Made by a program: the position numbers and the translations under genes
The notes under the pieces: generated by a model
The model's database searches: none
What the model was told of the DNA's origin: nothing
Seen by the model: only the letters and a program-made list of their open reading frames with translations
Assembly (NCBI GenBank): GCA_049487715.1
Contig: CP150554.1
Location: 744,001 to 808,000 of the forward strand
DNA: 64,000 nt
Origin: Pycnococcus provasolii
Lineage: Eukaryota > Chlorophyta > Pseudoscourfieldiophyceae > Pseudoscourfieldiales
Direction of reading: 5' to 3'
Part shown: piece after piece, positions 1 through 11,085 of the stretch
How the letters are laid out: each line of letters begins with the position of its first letter
Numbering within the stretch: position 1 is the first letter of the stretch

Positions 1-93
1 ACGTCAAACTGTGATGAAGTGCTTGCAAACTGGGATCTTGAGAACACAACAACAAGATCGTTGGTGATGAGAACAATAGAAGGAGCGAAAACT

Positions 94-121
94 CCTAACC
101 CTAACCCTAACCCGAACCCGA
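94..121 (+). repeat. Telomere-like CCCTAA array upstream of PsaK
   Basis: About three CCCTAA units followed by CCCGAA variants, reading CCCTAA on the coding strand of the gene starting at 528. It is the first of about fifteen such arrays in the window. The flanking DNA is ordinary, so it is interstitial rather than a chromosome end. Confidence 0.8.
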
Positions 122-216
122 ACGGGGACAGCCTACCTTTACGGGTACCGGGCCGGGTAAAATACCCTAAACCTTAGTAACCCTAGCTAGGTTCAATACA
201 ATCTCAAACCCATGAA

Positions 217-332
217 CCCCCAATCCCAAACCCCCAATCCCAAACCCCCAATCCCAAACCCCCAATCCCAAACCCCCAATCCCAAACCCCCAATCCAAAC
301 CCCCAATCCCAAACCCCCAATCCCAACCCCCC
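217..332 (+). repeat. 14-bp C-rich tandem repeat, about 8 copies
   Basis: The unit CAATCCCAAACCCC repeats about eight times with one shortened copy. The C-rich/G-rich strand asymmetry and A-tracts resemble a degenerate telomere-like sequence, and the G-rich strand could form quadruplex structure. Function is unknown. Confidence 0.8.
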
Positions 333-527
333 AAATTTTAGCACCCACCCAGTCGCCAAGTCCATGGGATCGCACCTTCCCCAATCGGGAGCAATCCTCT
401 AATCTTTTGGGATCATCTATTTGGTACTCACAGCTAGCTTTGTCAAACCCAGGTGCTGCCCCGCCTTTCCCTTGTTGTTGTTTGAGAAGTGCTTGTTGTT
501 TGCTTCAAGAATTCTTTGCACAGCACG

Positions 528-1336
528 ATGATGATGATGAAGACGTCTTCTCCTAAGATCTCCGCGAAAACCGTCAGGGTAAGTACCTACTGGGTGTTTC
601 TTGTGCTTGGCATGGTGGTGTATTCCTTATCGTTGCAGGTGTCATCTTTGTGGTTTGGTGTCATGTTATGTTTTAGGTTTGCGTGTTCCGCTTCTCTCGT
701 TGCGTTGCGGCTTGTTCTTTGTTGGGGATTGCTTTTGAGTCGGCACACAAGCGCATCAGGTCATCATAGGGATGCACCCATAGGCTCCTGGCCCTTTGTA
801 AAGTCTTCACAGAGAGAAGGGAGGCTCAGAGACACTTCAGAAACAGCCAATCTTTCCTCTGTGTGTGTGCTCCTTCTTTTGCTCTGCGAAGCTGACAAAA
901 CGGCGTAGTTCAGTCAAGAGTGGTGGCGGTCGTACTTGCGGTGGTGCAGAAGAAAGAATCATAAGGAACCTAAACCTTGTACTCACAAAACAAAAACTAC
1001 ACACACACACACACACACAAACAGGCACCTCGCGTGCAGTCTCGCCGCAACGTCGTCGTCAAGGCGGATGCGGGCTTCCTCGGAAGCTTTGAGAACAAGG
1101 TGATGGCAACGTCTGTCGCCACCTTCCTCGCTGCGGGACGCTTCGGACTCGCGCCGACGTCGGCGCGCGTCACGGGTGCGGCGACGCCCATGAAGCTGAA
1201 TGATGTCAAGGACATGGACATTGCCACGGGAGATCCGTCGGGATTCAACTGGGTGGACGTCGCTGCCCTGGGATCGCTCGGACACATCGTCGGTGCTGCC
1301 GTGATCTTGGGACTGAACGGCGCTGGCGCGGCGTAA
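528..1336 (+). CDS. psaK: Photosystem I reaction centre subunit PsaK, chloroplast precursor
   Basis: PsaK is a small two-helix thylakoid protein at the edge of photosystem I near the antenna. Two exons are inferred: 528-578 and 1025-1336, joined in phase 0 by a 446-bp intron with a GTAAGT donor and a CA-rich tract ending in CAG. The protein is about 120 residues. A basic transit peptide runs to about residue 33, and the mature part begins at an ADAGFLGS-like site. The stretch GRFGLAP and the second helix with the motif ATGDPSGF followed by a GHIVGAAVILG tail match PsaK of plants and algae. Four consecutive ATG codons (528-539) make the exact start ambiguous. It converges on TM9SF. The CCCTAA array lies about 400 bp upstream. 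Confidence 0.88.
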
Positions 1337-1658
1337 GCGAATTTCAGTTCGAGAAAGTTGGGTCTTTTTCGTAGTTACACTTTGTAAGTAACTATTAAAA
1401 ATTTCCGTGAAAAATCACACAAACTGTTCTCCTATTAAATTTTTTTTTGTCGGTAAAAAAACGACACACCCACACAAATAAAATAAATATATTGTTCGTC
1501 GTCGTCGTCGTCAAGTACCCAACTTACCCAAGTTTTTCCTTTTAATCCTTCAGTTGTTATTATCGCCCAAAAATCATAGCAAAAAACCAGTACTGCTCTT
1601 GCTCGCAAATCAGAAATATATACTTTTTTTGGCGTTCCACCCAAGGTCCTCCATTCGC
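1337..1658. other. Convergent intergenic region, PsaK / TM9SF
   Basis: This AT-richer gap carries the 3' ends of two convergent genes. It contains a homopolymer T run near 1440 and a CGTCGT microsatellite near 1498-1515. No gene and no CCCTAA array is seen. Confidence 0.6.
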
Positions 1659-4267
1659 TTAATCAATCTTCACGCTCCCGTAGATGGTGCGCACGAACAT
1701 GAAGCATGCGTAGAAGCCCATCGTGCCCGTGAGAATGAAGAAGCAGTAGGAGATGAGCGCCATGTATCCGAAGTACAGCATGCCACTCACCGGCTTCGTG
1801 ATATCGAGCTTCGTGAAGAAGTAGAAGCACGAGTACAAGAAGAGGTAGATGGAGCTGCTTCCGGACGTGAAGTACGCCCGCCACCACCACTGGTAGTCCT
1901 CAGAGCAGAGCTGGAAGTAGCACAGCACAATGGTGATCTCCGCGCAGGTGATCATCAGGATGACAAACACCAGGAAGAGGAAGCCGAAGATGTAGTAGAA
2001 CTGGTGCAGCCAAACGGACGTCAGGATGAAGAAGAGCTCGATGAACACGGCGCCGAACGGCAGGATACCGCCGACGAGAACCGAGAAGATCGGGTTCATG
2101 TACCATGCCTGATCCGGAATCTGCCTCGGGATCTTGTTCGTGCGCACCGGGTCCTCCATAGCCGGCTTCTTGTAGCCGAAGTACGAGCCTATGAACACGA
2201 GCGGCACGGAGATGCCAAACCAGAGGAACATGAGCGCGAAGAGCGTTCCGAACGGCACCGCGCCGGACGACTTCTCTCCCCAGATGAGCATGTTGAGCGT
2301 GAAGAAGATGGCGAACGCCGTGGCGGGGAACATCAGCGCGGTGCGCAGCGTGTTAGCCTTCCACTCCGTGCCCTTCCACATCTTGAAGAAGCGCGCGGAG
2401 AAGTAGCCGGCGAACAGTCCCATGAACACGAAGAGCAGGAGCATCGCCGTCATGAGCCCGCCGCGGTTGGCCGGCGACAGGAAGCCGAGCACCGCGAACA
2501 CGAGCGTGATGAGGCACATGCCGAAGATCTGCACGCCCGTTCCGACGTACACGCTGAGAAGGCTGAAGCACTCCGGCGGGCGGAACACGTCGCCGTGCAC
2601 GAGCTTCCAGCCAGTTTCCTCCTGAGCCTCCTCCACCGTCTCGAGCTGGTTGTACTTCGAGATGTCGCGGTGCAGCGTGCGCATCATGATCATGCCCACC
2701 ATTCCGGAGAGGAACAGCACAATCATCAGGCTGTTGATGATCGAGAACCAGTGGATCTGGTCGTCCATCATCAGCAGGTAGGTGTCCCATCGAGATGCCC
2801 ACTTGATGTCCGACATCTTGAAGATGACGTCGTACGAGAAGATCACCTCCTCGCCCTCCGCCACCATCTGCGGCGCAAGTCCGTGCGTGACGTACTGCAT
2901 GCGGCCAGGGCTGCACGTGTCGAGCAGAGGCTTGACGCTGTCCCACGGCGGCTCGTACTCGTGCTTGACGCTGAACGGCTCCGTCTCGAAGCCGACAATG
3001 CGCGCGAGGTCCGTCTCGATGTCCTTGTGGTACAGGATGGTGAAGCGCAGGTGGTTGTGCAGGAAGAACTTCTCCTCGCCACCTTCCTCAATCGCCGCCT
3101 TGAAGCCGACGGGGTAGCCACGCTCGTACGTCTTGAACGGCTTGCCGTTCTCCTCGCGCATCTTCACCATGGCCACGGGAAGGTTGTCGAGGATCATGTT
3201 CACGCGGTACTCGTCGTCGATCTTGCCCTGGAACGCCTTCGCCTGGCTGGCGGACAGCGAGTCGATCTTGCAGACAACCTTGCACTGCTCGTCGAGACGA
3301 ATCTCGATCTGGTAAAGGCTGTTCTCGATGCGGTCGCCGCGCAGCACCTCTCCGAGGTTCTCAGCGCTGTTGACGATCGGATCAGGACGGCAGTATGGCA
3401 AGCTGTAGTACTCATACGGGAGCTGCGTCTTGGTGGACGTCAACTTGTTCACCTTAAGGTTGACGATGTCATCCTGCGGTAGGAAAAGATTATTTGTGTG
3501 TTGATGTTTTGTGTGAGAAGCTATTTATATATTTTGGATGTGATGAGTAGTAGTAGACTGCGTGCGCGCGCGCGTGGTCGTCTGTGGATTGACGCGTCCC
3601 AAAAACCGCCAAAGACGGCCTTGAGACGCGCGATCGCGTGCACGCCGATCGCGCAAACCTCAACCGACCGAGTTCTCTTGTTCGGTTTTTGTTATTTTTG
3701 GGTCATCTTCGAGCACAGACGCCAGCAAGTTGTCGTGCAGCGAAACAGCACGCCGAACATAGCAAGCGAAACAAGCGAAGAGGCCACGTCGCACGGCTCG
3801 TGAAGATCCACAGCAGGCTGTATAAAAACCGCCGCCTCATCACGAGCCCGTGTGGCCCACCGTCTGCGTGTATCTCAGTTCGTCGCGTGCTTAAAGATTT
3901 TTCGCCTCAACAACATCCCTCTCCCCTCTCCCCCCCTGCCTACCCTCGCCGGCCGTGCCTGGTTGCGCTCTCACCCCCTCTCTCACCCCCTCAAAAGGTA
4001 CGTACCCTTGCGTAATCTTGCGGTGCGACACCTGTTGATGTATCGAAACGGGGATGAAACGATTGGATGAAAGCGTTAGTGAGTGAGATCACAAGAAAAA
4101 AAACAACGGGAACGCGGTGGTTGGTTGGTTCGTTGGTTGGTTCGCGGGTTGTTTTAGAAGAAAAGCAGCGTATCGGACGTACCCGGCAAGTAGAAGGCCG
4201 ATGTGGAAACGGAGAGGCCACACAGGCCAGCCACAAGGGCGAGGAGGTGCAGTGAGACGCGCGCCAT
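1659..4267 (-). CDS. Transmembrane 9 superfamily protein (nonaspanin)
   Basis: TM9SF proteins are nine-pass Golgi/endosomal membrane proteins involved in sorting of membrane cargo. Three exons are reconstructed on the minus strand: 4267-4183, a 26-nt microexon 4031-4006, and 3473-1659, giving 641 residues, the usual family length. Exon 1 encodes a signal peptide that ends in AFYLPG, the family N-terminus. The microexon adds VAPQDYAR, and exon 3 continues with the conserved N-terminal stretch KLTSTKTQLPYEYYSLPYC. Both introns use GTACGT donors. The lumenal domain (to about residue 270) is followed by the membrane domain. The C-terminus is VKID, a KxD-type signal used for Golgi retention in this family. 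A TATAAAA near 3830 lies inside the intron, on the opposite strand. Confidence 0.93.
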
Positions 4268-5038
4268 GGCCGGCCGTCTCCCACTCACGAAGTGGTAGGG
4301 ATCGGGAGGGAGAGGGAGGAGGAGAAGGGAAGCGAAGGGAAGGGGGTGGGTCCCGAGAGGGGGGGGAGGGGGGGAAGCCTCCGGAGCCGGAGGGGAGGGG
4401 AGGGGAGGGAGCTCCGGAGAACCAGGGCGCGTTCTTCCACCTCGAGGCGTATATATTCGACGCTCGCGGCAACCTCACTACCTTAACCGTAAACCTTTCG
4501 ATGAAGACGAAACGAAAAGAGTGTGTGTGTGTGTGCGTGCCAAAGAAAGAAAGAAAGAAAAAACCTGGAAAAAAAATACACAAAAAAAATACACAAAAAA
4601 ATGTTTTTGGGCCTGCTTCGTCTCTGCTTCGTTTTGTTTTCTTCATTTTTCCTTCATTACAGTATTTTCCGTGTGCTCTTTGGCTTGGCTGCTTCTCCTC
4701 TTTCGAACTGTAACCCTAACCCTAACCCTCTGTAGTACTCTTGACTCTTGAGGCGAGGCCAAGCGGTATCCGTTCGACCGGTAAAGTAGCGACCTTTTCG
4801 AACGACTTGGAACGAACAAGACTGCACAAGAAGAACACACAAAGCCGAATCCCCATCGAAGGGATGATGATTCGGGTTTGCATGAGGAGGATTAATATTC
4901 AATTTGAATTCCATTAGGGGTTGACCTTTTCCCGTGATCTTCTTCCGGGTTTGCATTTGTGCGGCGCACAGCACTCGACGCTGTTCACGCGACACAAGCA
5001 CAGCACCAGCACCAGTAGCGCCAGTAACATTGACGCGC
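4268..5038. other. Divergent upstream region, TM9SF / MATE
   Basis: This shared upstream region contains a long purine-rich tract (about 4296-4420) on the plus strand, a TATATAT at 4449-4455, a GT dinucleotide run near 4520, A-rich microsatellites, and a CCCTAA array at 4711-4730. No coding region is supported. Confidence 0.6.
4711..4730 (+). repeat. Telomere-like CCCTAA array upstream of MATE gene
   Basis: About three CCCTAA units lie roughly 310 bp upstream of the MATE start and read CCCTAA on its coding strand. The array sits between two divergent genes. Confidence 0.75.
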
Positions 5039-6733
5039 ATGACATTGATGCCGGCGCCGATAATAAAGAAGTCAACAATTGTTCGCACTTCCTTACTTCC
5101 TAACCCCTTGCCTCGCCCTCTTACGCGATTACGTACCACCACGACGATGACGACAACCACTTCCAATTTTAACTCAGACGGTGGTTCCAGGCAGTCGTTC
5201 CGATTCAGAAACAGGATACCGTCAGCACTGCAAGCCGCTGTCAACCCGCTTGGAGGCGAGTCTTCGTCGAACAAATTCGACGAAAACGATGCCGAAAGCG
5301 CATTGCCAACGTCATCCAAGCACGAAAAGTGGCCTGGCGCCTCACTGCCACCTCTTCTCGTCGCTTATCAAACGCACCCGCGAGCAGCACTGTGGTCCGT
5401 CGCCCTGCCCACGACAGCCATCGGGCTCGTTCGCACGCTCTACGGCGTCGTCGACGCATACTGGGTGTCGAAACTAGGCACTGACGCCTTCGCAGCTGTC
5501 AGCGGCTGCTCGTTCGCGTACTGGATGGTGCTGCTGCTCCTCGATGTGCCAGCCATTGGCGCGCAGTGTGCGACATCACAGAACGAAGGCGCAGGAGCCA
5601 GGCAGGGCATTTGGACCGCCGCGGTTCAGGGCACATATGCCGCGTGCGCAATCAGCTTGGTGCTCGTGCTTGCCGCTCCGCACGTCCACATCTATGCACA
5701 CATGTTAGGGCTTGCGGATACCACTGCGGTGCACGCACGAGCTGTCGAGTACCTGTACGCCACGCTCGTCTCCTCTCCTTTGCTAGCCTTGAGCGCCGTT
5801 CCGGCAGCTGCTTTTCGCGGGCTCGGAGACATGAGGTTCGCGCTCGTCGTAACTGCCATCAGCGGCGTGATCAACGCCGCGCTCGATCCCGTCCTGATTT
5901 GGGGCGTTCCGTCGCTAGGCATACCCGCGATGGGCGTCGCTGGCGCGGCGTACGCAACCTCTATATCCGCGCTCATCGCTGGGATTCTGCTCATCGTGCG
6001 CCTTCGCTCGGTAACAGCCGCAACAAATCAATCACCACTGCTGCCTCTTCCAAACGTGAGGCAAATTTTGCAATTTGTTGTCGTGGGCTTGCCGCTGTCC
6101 TTCAGCGGAATTCTCTTCAGCCTCGCGTACGTGCTTCTCGGCCGTCTCTGCGCCTCGCTTGGCACAGTTCACCTTGCGGCACTCGGTCTCGGGCATCGCA
6201 TCGAGTCGTTGGCGTACCACGTGACGGAAGGATACGGCGTTGCGAGCTCAAGCTTGGTTGGGCAATGGCTGGGCGCCGGCAAACGCGCCGAGGCTTACTC
6301 CGCGTACCTGCTGGCGCGCACGACGCTCCTTCGCATTATGATCCCGTTGGCTATTTTGATGTCTTTCGTCACGCCTCAGATTGCAGGGGCGTTCGCGTCC
6401 GATCCCGTCACAGCTGACAGCTGCCGTCGCTACCTCCTCACGAACGTCTGGGTGTGGCCATTCATGGCTCTGGAGGGTGTCGCTGACGGCGCGTTCACGG
6501 CGTGCGGAGCCACCACACGAAGCCTGATTGTGAGCGTCTCCTCGAATGTCTTGCGCATCGGCGGGGCGTACCTCGCGGTGCACACTTTGCCTGTTGGCAA
6601 GGGTGCCAGTGCCGCTGACTACGTTTGGCTTGCGATCGCCCTATCATGCGCAATTCGTGGATTTGTGAAAAAAGTTCTGTTTGAGCGATACTTTCAAGCT
6701 GGCGGCGGAGAGGCGAAGATGGTGACTGCATAA
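5039..6733 (+). CDS. MATE family exporter (DinF-like), probably organelle-targeted
   Basis: MATE proteins are twelve-helix antiporters that export organic compounds using Na+ or H+ gradients. The frame has no ATG before 5039, giving 564 residues in one exon. The N-terminal 100 residues are rich in Ser, Thr, Arg and Pro, as in a plastid presequence. The membrane domain begins near the motif LPTTAIGLVRTLYGVVDAYW, with the MATE helix 1-2 pattern. A second half repeats the fold from about residue 335 (VVVGLPLSFSGILFSLAY). The sequence resembles the DinF/chloroplast branch more than the NorM or plant vacuolar groups. The substrate cannot be predicted. It converges on NEMF with a 102-bp gap. Confidence 0.85.
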   Translation: MTLMPAPIIKKSTIVRTSLLPNPLPRPLTRLRTTTTMTTTTSNFNSDGGSRQSFRFRNRIPSALQAAVNPLGGESSSNKFDENDAESALPTSSKHEKWPGASLPPLLVAYQTHPRAALWSVALPTTAIGLVRTLYGVVDAYWVSKLGTDAFAAVSGCSFAYWMVLLLLDVPAIGAQCATSQNEGAGARQGIWTAAVQGTYAACAISLVLVLAAPHVHIYAHMLGLADTTAVHARAVEYLYATLVSSPLLALSAVPAAAFRGLGDMRFALVVTAISGVINAALDPVLIWGVPSLGIPAMGVAGAAYATSISALIAGILLIVRLRSVTAATNQSPLLPLPNVRQILQFVVVGLPLSFSGILFSLAYVLLGRLCASLGTVHLAALGLGHRIESLAYHVTEGYGVASSSLVGQWLGAGKRAEAYSAYLLARTTLLRIMIPLAILMSFVTPQIAGAFASDPVTADSCRRYLLTNVWVWPFMALEGVADGAFTACGATTRSLIVSVSSNVLRIGGAYLAVHTLPVGKGASAADYVWLAIALSCAIRGFVKKVLFERYFQAGGGEAKMVTA

Positions 6734-6835
6734 AGCACCGAGATCTGCCTTTCCACTCTCTTTGTTTCCTTTTTTCTTTTCATGTATCAATTATCACATT
6801 GTACTGTACTTTACACAAACACCCATCACCTCTTG

Positions 6836-7621
6836 CTACTTCTTCTGTGCAGCAGCCACCTTGGTGTTCGCCACGAGCTGGTTCGTCAAGTCGGCATCAG
6901 CCACTTCCTCCACCAGCAGACGCTCGAGGAGGCGCTGCACATCCTCCGGAGTACGCGGCGCGAATTTCTTGCCTCCAGACCCAAGCACCGCACCGGCGGA
7001 TGTGAGCGCGAGCTCCGCCGCCGCCTTCGCGGCGCGACCTCGACGAGTATTTCCCGGCGTGAGCTTCGCTTTGTAACGATAGTCGGAAAGAACGAAGTAG
7101 GGCGCACACACGGGAAGCGCGCGAATCACCACGTCGGACGCGGTGGGCTTCGCGCTGAGGCGACGAAGGATGGGAAGAAGGTCTGTACGCCACTCCTCTG
7201 GAACGCGAGATGGGGCCGCAGCCGAAGGAGGAGGAGACGACGAAGAAGAAGCAGCGGCGGCGGCAGCTTCCTGCTTTTTTCCACCCTCGCCGTCTCGCTC
7301 CATCTTCGCACGACGCTCGGCATTTGCCGCTGCACGGCGCTCCTGCGTCGCCACACGGCGCTCCTGCGCACGTGCCTTCGCCTCAGCCGCCGCCGCCGCA
7401 GCAGCCAACTTCGCCTCGCGCTCCGCCTGCCTCTTGCCCTTTCCGTCCGGACGTAGCACCGCCATCGCAAGCGCGCGCTCGTCTTCGTCCTGGTCTGCAT
7501 ACCTCGCCTTGGCGCGCTTCAGCTTCGAGCGCTTGCCGCGCGGAAGCGGTGCCGAAGGCGGGCGGCTTCCGCTGTTGCTCGCTGCTGACGACGATGGAGC
7601 CTCGCTGGCAGCCATGGAAGA

Positions 7622-7656
<35 letters not shown>

Positions 7657-10561
7657 TGCCGTCACCGTCTTCCACCTTCATATCATCCTTCTCCTTCTCC
7701 TTCTCCTCCGAGGCGGGTAGGCCCTTCTTCAAACGGCGTCTCTCCTTCGCACTGAGGTACTTGTGACCTCCACCTCGCTTCGAAGGAGAGGATGTCCCAT
7801 CGTCATTGGCATTGGGTGCATCATCGTTAGCAGAAGTCGCACTTGCCTCCTTATGAATCTCCTCCGTCGTCACGTTTGCGGAGGTGGATGCAAAAATGCC
7901 CATTGCCGCCACGCTAGGTACGTCCTCCTGTTCCTGTTCCTGTTCCTGTTCCTGTTCCTGTTCCTGTTCCTCGTCGCTCCCAACTGCAGCATCTCCCAAC
8001 GCTTCCTGCTGCTCCTCCTCAACATCCTGCTCTTGCTCCAATTCCTCTTCAACGACGACGACACCCTCGCCCTCGCCGCCCCGCACCACGCGTTCGCTAG
8101 CATGGCTGTCTTTCGCGGACACCTCGTCAATCCAAAAGAGGAATCCCAAGCCGAGCTCAAGTCGCGTTGGCGGTAGGTATCGGCGATGGCCAAGCGCGTG
8201 AGCACCACCACCAAGGGCCACGGCCCCAGCCTCCTCTCCACTGATCTCGCCACGCAGGCGCACCTGCGAAGCCTTCACCCAGAAGGCTGGCGGCGTTTCC
8301 TTCGCATCCCAGCACGGGCTGCGGCACACCGCCCACTGCGCAGCCTGGTGCAGCGTGTACGGAGGCACCGTGCCACGCGCGACACTTCCGTCGTCGAGAT
8401 AACGCGCACGGTTCTTCACGACCACGAAGGTGGCATTGTGGGCGTCGCAGCTAACGACGATGTCGCCCGCCGCGGCGTCGAGATGTCTCGCAAGCAGCCG
8501 TTCCTTTGCCGCATCCTCAGACGCACTCACGAAAAGGAAGTTTTCGCTCGATACGCACCACGCGTACTTCTCGAACCAGAAGCGGCGCGTGCGCTCCGAT
8601 GCCACCAAAGCACGCGTCGCCGTGAGAGACTCATCATCCTGCTCCGCGGTGGCGGTGGCAGTGGCGGTGCCAATGCTCGCCGCGAGCACGTCCATCACGA
8701 GTGGGTGGTAGTGGCAGGAGGCGAAGTTGGCGCTCGTCGCACTCCACCGCTTGGATCCCACGCGTGCTGCAACACTGCTAACGAGAGCCGCGTCCCCACC
8801 AGCATTTTTGAGCGCCTTGCGCAAGCCTGCCGCCGCCTTGGTCTCCGCCGCCGATACAGCGCGCGTCTGAGCCTCACGCGTCTTTGCAAGCTTCTCCTCA
8901 GCCTTCTTTCTGAGATTGTGGTACGTCACGGCATTTGCATGAGGTGTTTTGTCGAGGCTTACCTTCACGTCCGCCGCTGGCTCGCCATCTTCTTCCCCGT
9001 CGTCGACGTGCAGCACAACCTCGCGCGAATCGAGCTTCAGGCGCTTGACCAGCGCCGCCATAGGATTTCCGAGCTTCGCCTCCTCCTCGATGAGCTGAGC
9101 AACATCGTCCCACGGCATGGGTGTATCACCCGTGATCAGACCCTTCACGCTGTCAATTACCGCGGTGACGTCCTCGTGCTTAGCCTCGAGGAACGCGGCG
9201 CGGCGGTCGAGCAGCTGCACCTCGCTCTCGAGCCCGCTGACGCGAGCAGCCTGATCCGCTCGCACCTTGTCCACCTTTTTCTGAGCCTCATCCTGGCGCT
9301 GCCTGCGCTTCATGTCCGAGCGAACGCGTTCGCGAGCAGCGAAGAATTCTGCGAGCGCAGCCTCGAACGTGTCGAAGGCGCGGTGAGGCGGCGCGCGAGG
9401 TGGCGGCGGTTGTGGCAGCGTTGCTGCTGCTGCTGCTGCGGCTGCGGCGGCGGCGGCGTTGGTATCCGACGATAACTTCTTTCGACGATTATTCTTCGCC
9501 TTTGTGCCATCAGAGGCACGCGGCGGGATCAAAAGCAGCGGCGCGTAGGACGGAAAGTCTGTGTCATTGCCGTCGACGCCGACGAGGTATCCAGATGGTA
9601 GCCAATCAGGCGTCCAATCAGCCGTGGCATCTCGCGGCGGCGGCGGCACCGCGCTGCACTTGGCGATCCACGCGTCAACTTCCTCGAGCGAGCTTACGAG
9701 CGCCTTCAGCGGCGATTGGTCAACGTCACCGAGCATTTCCTGCGTCGCACCAGCCGCCGCCTGCAGCGGGTGCAAGCGTGCGGACAGCAGGCAGTGATCG
9801 ACAACCTCCGCGCCGTGAGGCAGTGCTCGCAGTGCGTCGCGCAGCGCCGTCGTTTTGTCCGACTTCCACGCGTCGAGCGCATCGAGCACGGCTTGCCGTG
9901 CACCCGGGTATCCCCCCGATGTGTTCGGCGTTCCGTCGTCGTTCACGATCGCTTGTCTCGCGACGTGAAGTGGATACGGGTGGTTGGGCATGGTTGCGAC
10001 GCCCTTGTCGTCGTCGCGGTGGCTTCTCAGCAGTGCAATGACGCGGTACTCGTTGTCTGTGAGTACGACGTTTCCCTGTGCGAAGAATTCGAGTATGACG
10101 TGCGACGCCGCCTCCCCACTTCCGAACGTCAGGTCGAGCAGGCGGTCAAATCCAACTTGTTTCACATCCTCGAGACGTTTGCTTTTGATGTGTTTTCTGA
10201 GTTTCGTTGTGAACGGCGAGATGGCGGTCGCTGAAGCTTTGGGGTCTTTGGGTTCGTTGTCGGGCAGGTGTTCTTCGCGTGCGACGTACACGGCGTTTCC
10301 GCTTTCAATAATCACGTGCGCTTTCGCGCCTTCCTTGGTGAGTTCCCCGCCGGCTGACTTGACCATGCGCAGTCTAAAAGCCTTGTCTGCGCTCCCTACG
10401 TCGTAGATCTGCGACGCTCTGTACCCGCATATGTGCGCGCGCAGGCACGCCGCCGCCGCCGCGACATCTGCGGACGTGAACCTCTGCTTCAGCGAGACCT
10501 GAACAGACCCTGGAACCTCTGGCGCTGATGCTGATGCTGATGCTGATGCTGACGACGCCAT
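6836..10561 (-). CDS. NEMF: NEMF / Rqc2 homologue, ribosome-associated quality control factor
   Basis: Rqc2/NEMF binds 60S subunits carrying stalled peptidyl-tRNA, recruits the Ltn1 ubiquitin ligase, and adds C-terminal (CAT) tails. The 1241-residue protein is intronless. The NFACT-N domain opens with KQRFTSADV (about residue 25) and has the Asp-Arg pair of the catalytic FDR motif at 139-140. A coiled coil covers roughly 410-620. NFACT-R starts near WFEKYAW (about 660) and ends in the LPP and GFLFWIDE segments. An acidic stretch with Glu-Gln repeats lies at about 863-881, encoded by a 6-bp microsatellite. The NFACT-C domain is at about 1150-1225 with CAPYFVLSDYRYKAKLTPG. The start follows directly upstream of the Ala-Ser run. 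All expected domains are present. Confidence 0.94.
7927..7971. repeat. Hexanucleotide microsatellite inside NEMF
   Basis: Seven CTGTTC-type hexamers encode an alternating Glu-Gln run in the acidic linker of NEMF on the minus strand. Copy number is likely variable between strains. Confidence 0.8.
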
Positions 10562-11085
10562 AAACTAACTTACAGTATGTGGTGGGGACGACGACGCCAG
10601 AAGAAGATCCACCCAGACTACCAGGCTGTGAGGGGAAACCTAAAACCCTAACAATCGTAACCCTAACCCTAACCCTAACCGAAAACCCTATAACCCGAAC
10701 GAGTCCCCCAACTCTCCCCCAAAATTTCTCCCCCAATGCTCCCCCAAACAAAAGGTAATCCGTTGTTAATTTCTAATTTTCTGTGAGACGGATGACGGAG
10801 AGGAGAGTTGAGTTGCGTGTGAAGAAACAAACCCTCACCAAAGAAGTCCAACAAGAGGGAGTTTTTGCCCCAAGACCTGAGGGAAAACGACAGATCTCTC
10901 CCTCCAGGGGAGTTTCCCGACCAAACGTCCCGACCTCATAAGTAACCCCTCTATTTGACCGTTGCTTTTTAACTTGCACTCTCCCATCCTGGAAAACCTT
11001 GAAAACTGGCTTGGCGCAACAGTACTGGTAGTGGTCGTGTCTGCTGTCACTTCACGTAAGAAAGAAAGAAAGAAGTATTCTCGGA
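10562..11085. other. Divergent upstream region, NEMF / CAP-G
   Basis: A shared upstream region between two divergent genes. It contains a CCCTAA array (10644-10692) closer to NEMF, then C-rich short repeats (10700-10745). No coding region is supported. Confidence 0.6.
10644..10692 (+). repeat. Telomere-like CCCTAA array between NEMF and CAP-G
   Basis: Five or more CCCTAA-type units with interruptions read CCCTAA on the plus strand, about 390 bp before the CAP-G ATG and about 85 bp before the NEMF ATG. Confidence 0.8.

Larger units (their letters stand above)
1..527. other. Gene-upstream region with telomere-like and 14-bp repeats
   Basis: No coding region is supported here. The stretch holds a short CCCTAA-type array (about 94-121, decaying into CCCGAA) and a 14-bp tandem repeat (about 217-332). 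Both lie upstream of the photosystem I gene that starts at 528. The short open frames inside follow the repeat period and are not genes. Confidence 0.7.

Noticed and set aside
1-130. Chromosome end at the left edge because of CCCTAA units
   Set aside because: The array is short, flanked by unique sequence on both sides, and similar arrays are spread through the window.
1554-3482. 642-codon plus-strand open frame opposite TM9SF
   Set aside because: It mirrors a well-supported membrane protein gene; its His/Glu/Arg-rich content is what strongly biased codon use gives on the antisense strand.
3827-3833. TATAAAA as a promoter
   Set aside because: It lies within the TM9SF intron and no plus-strand gene follows before the TM9SF first exon.
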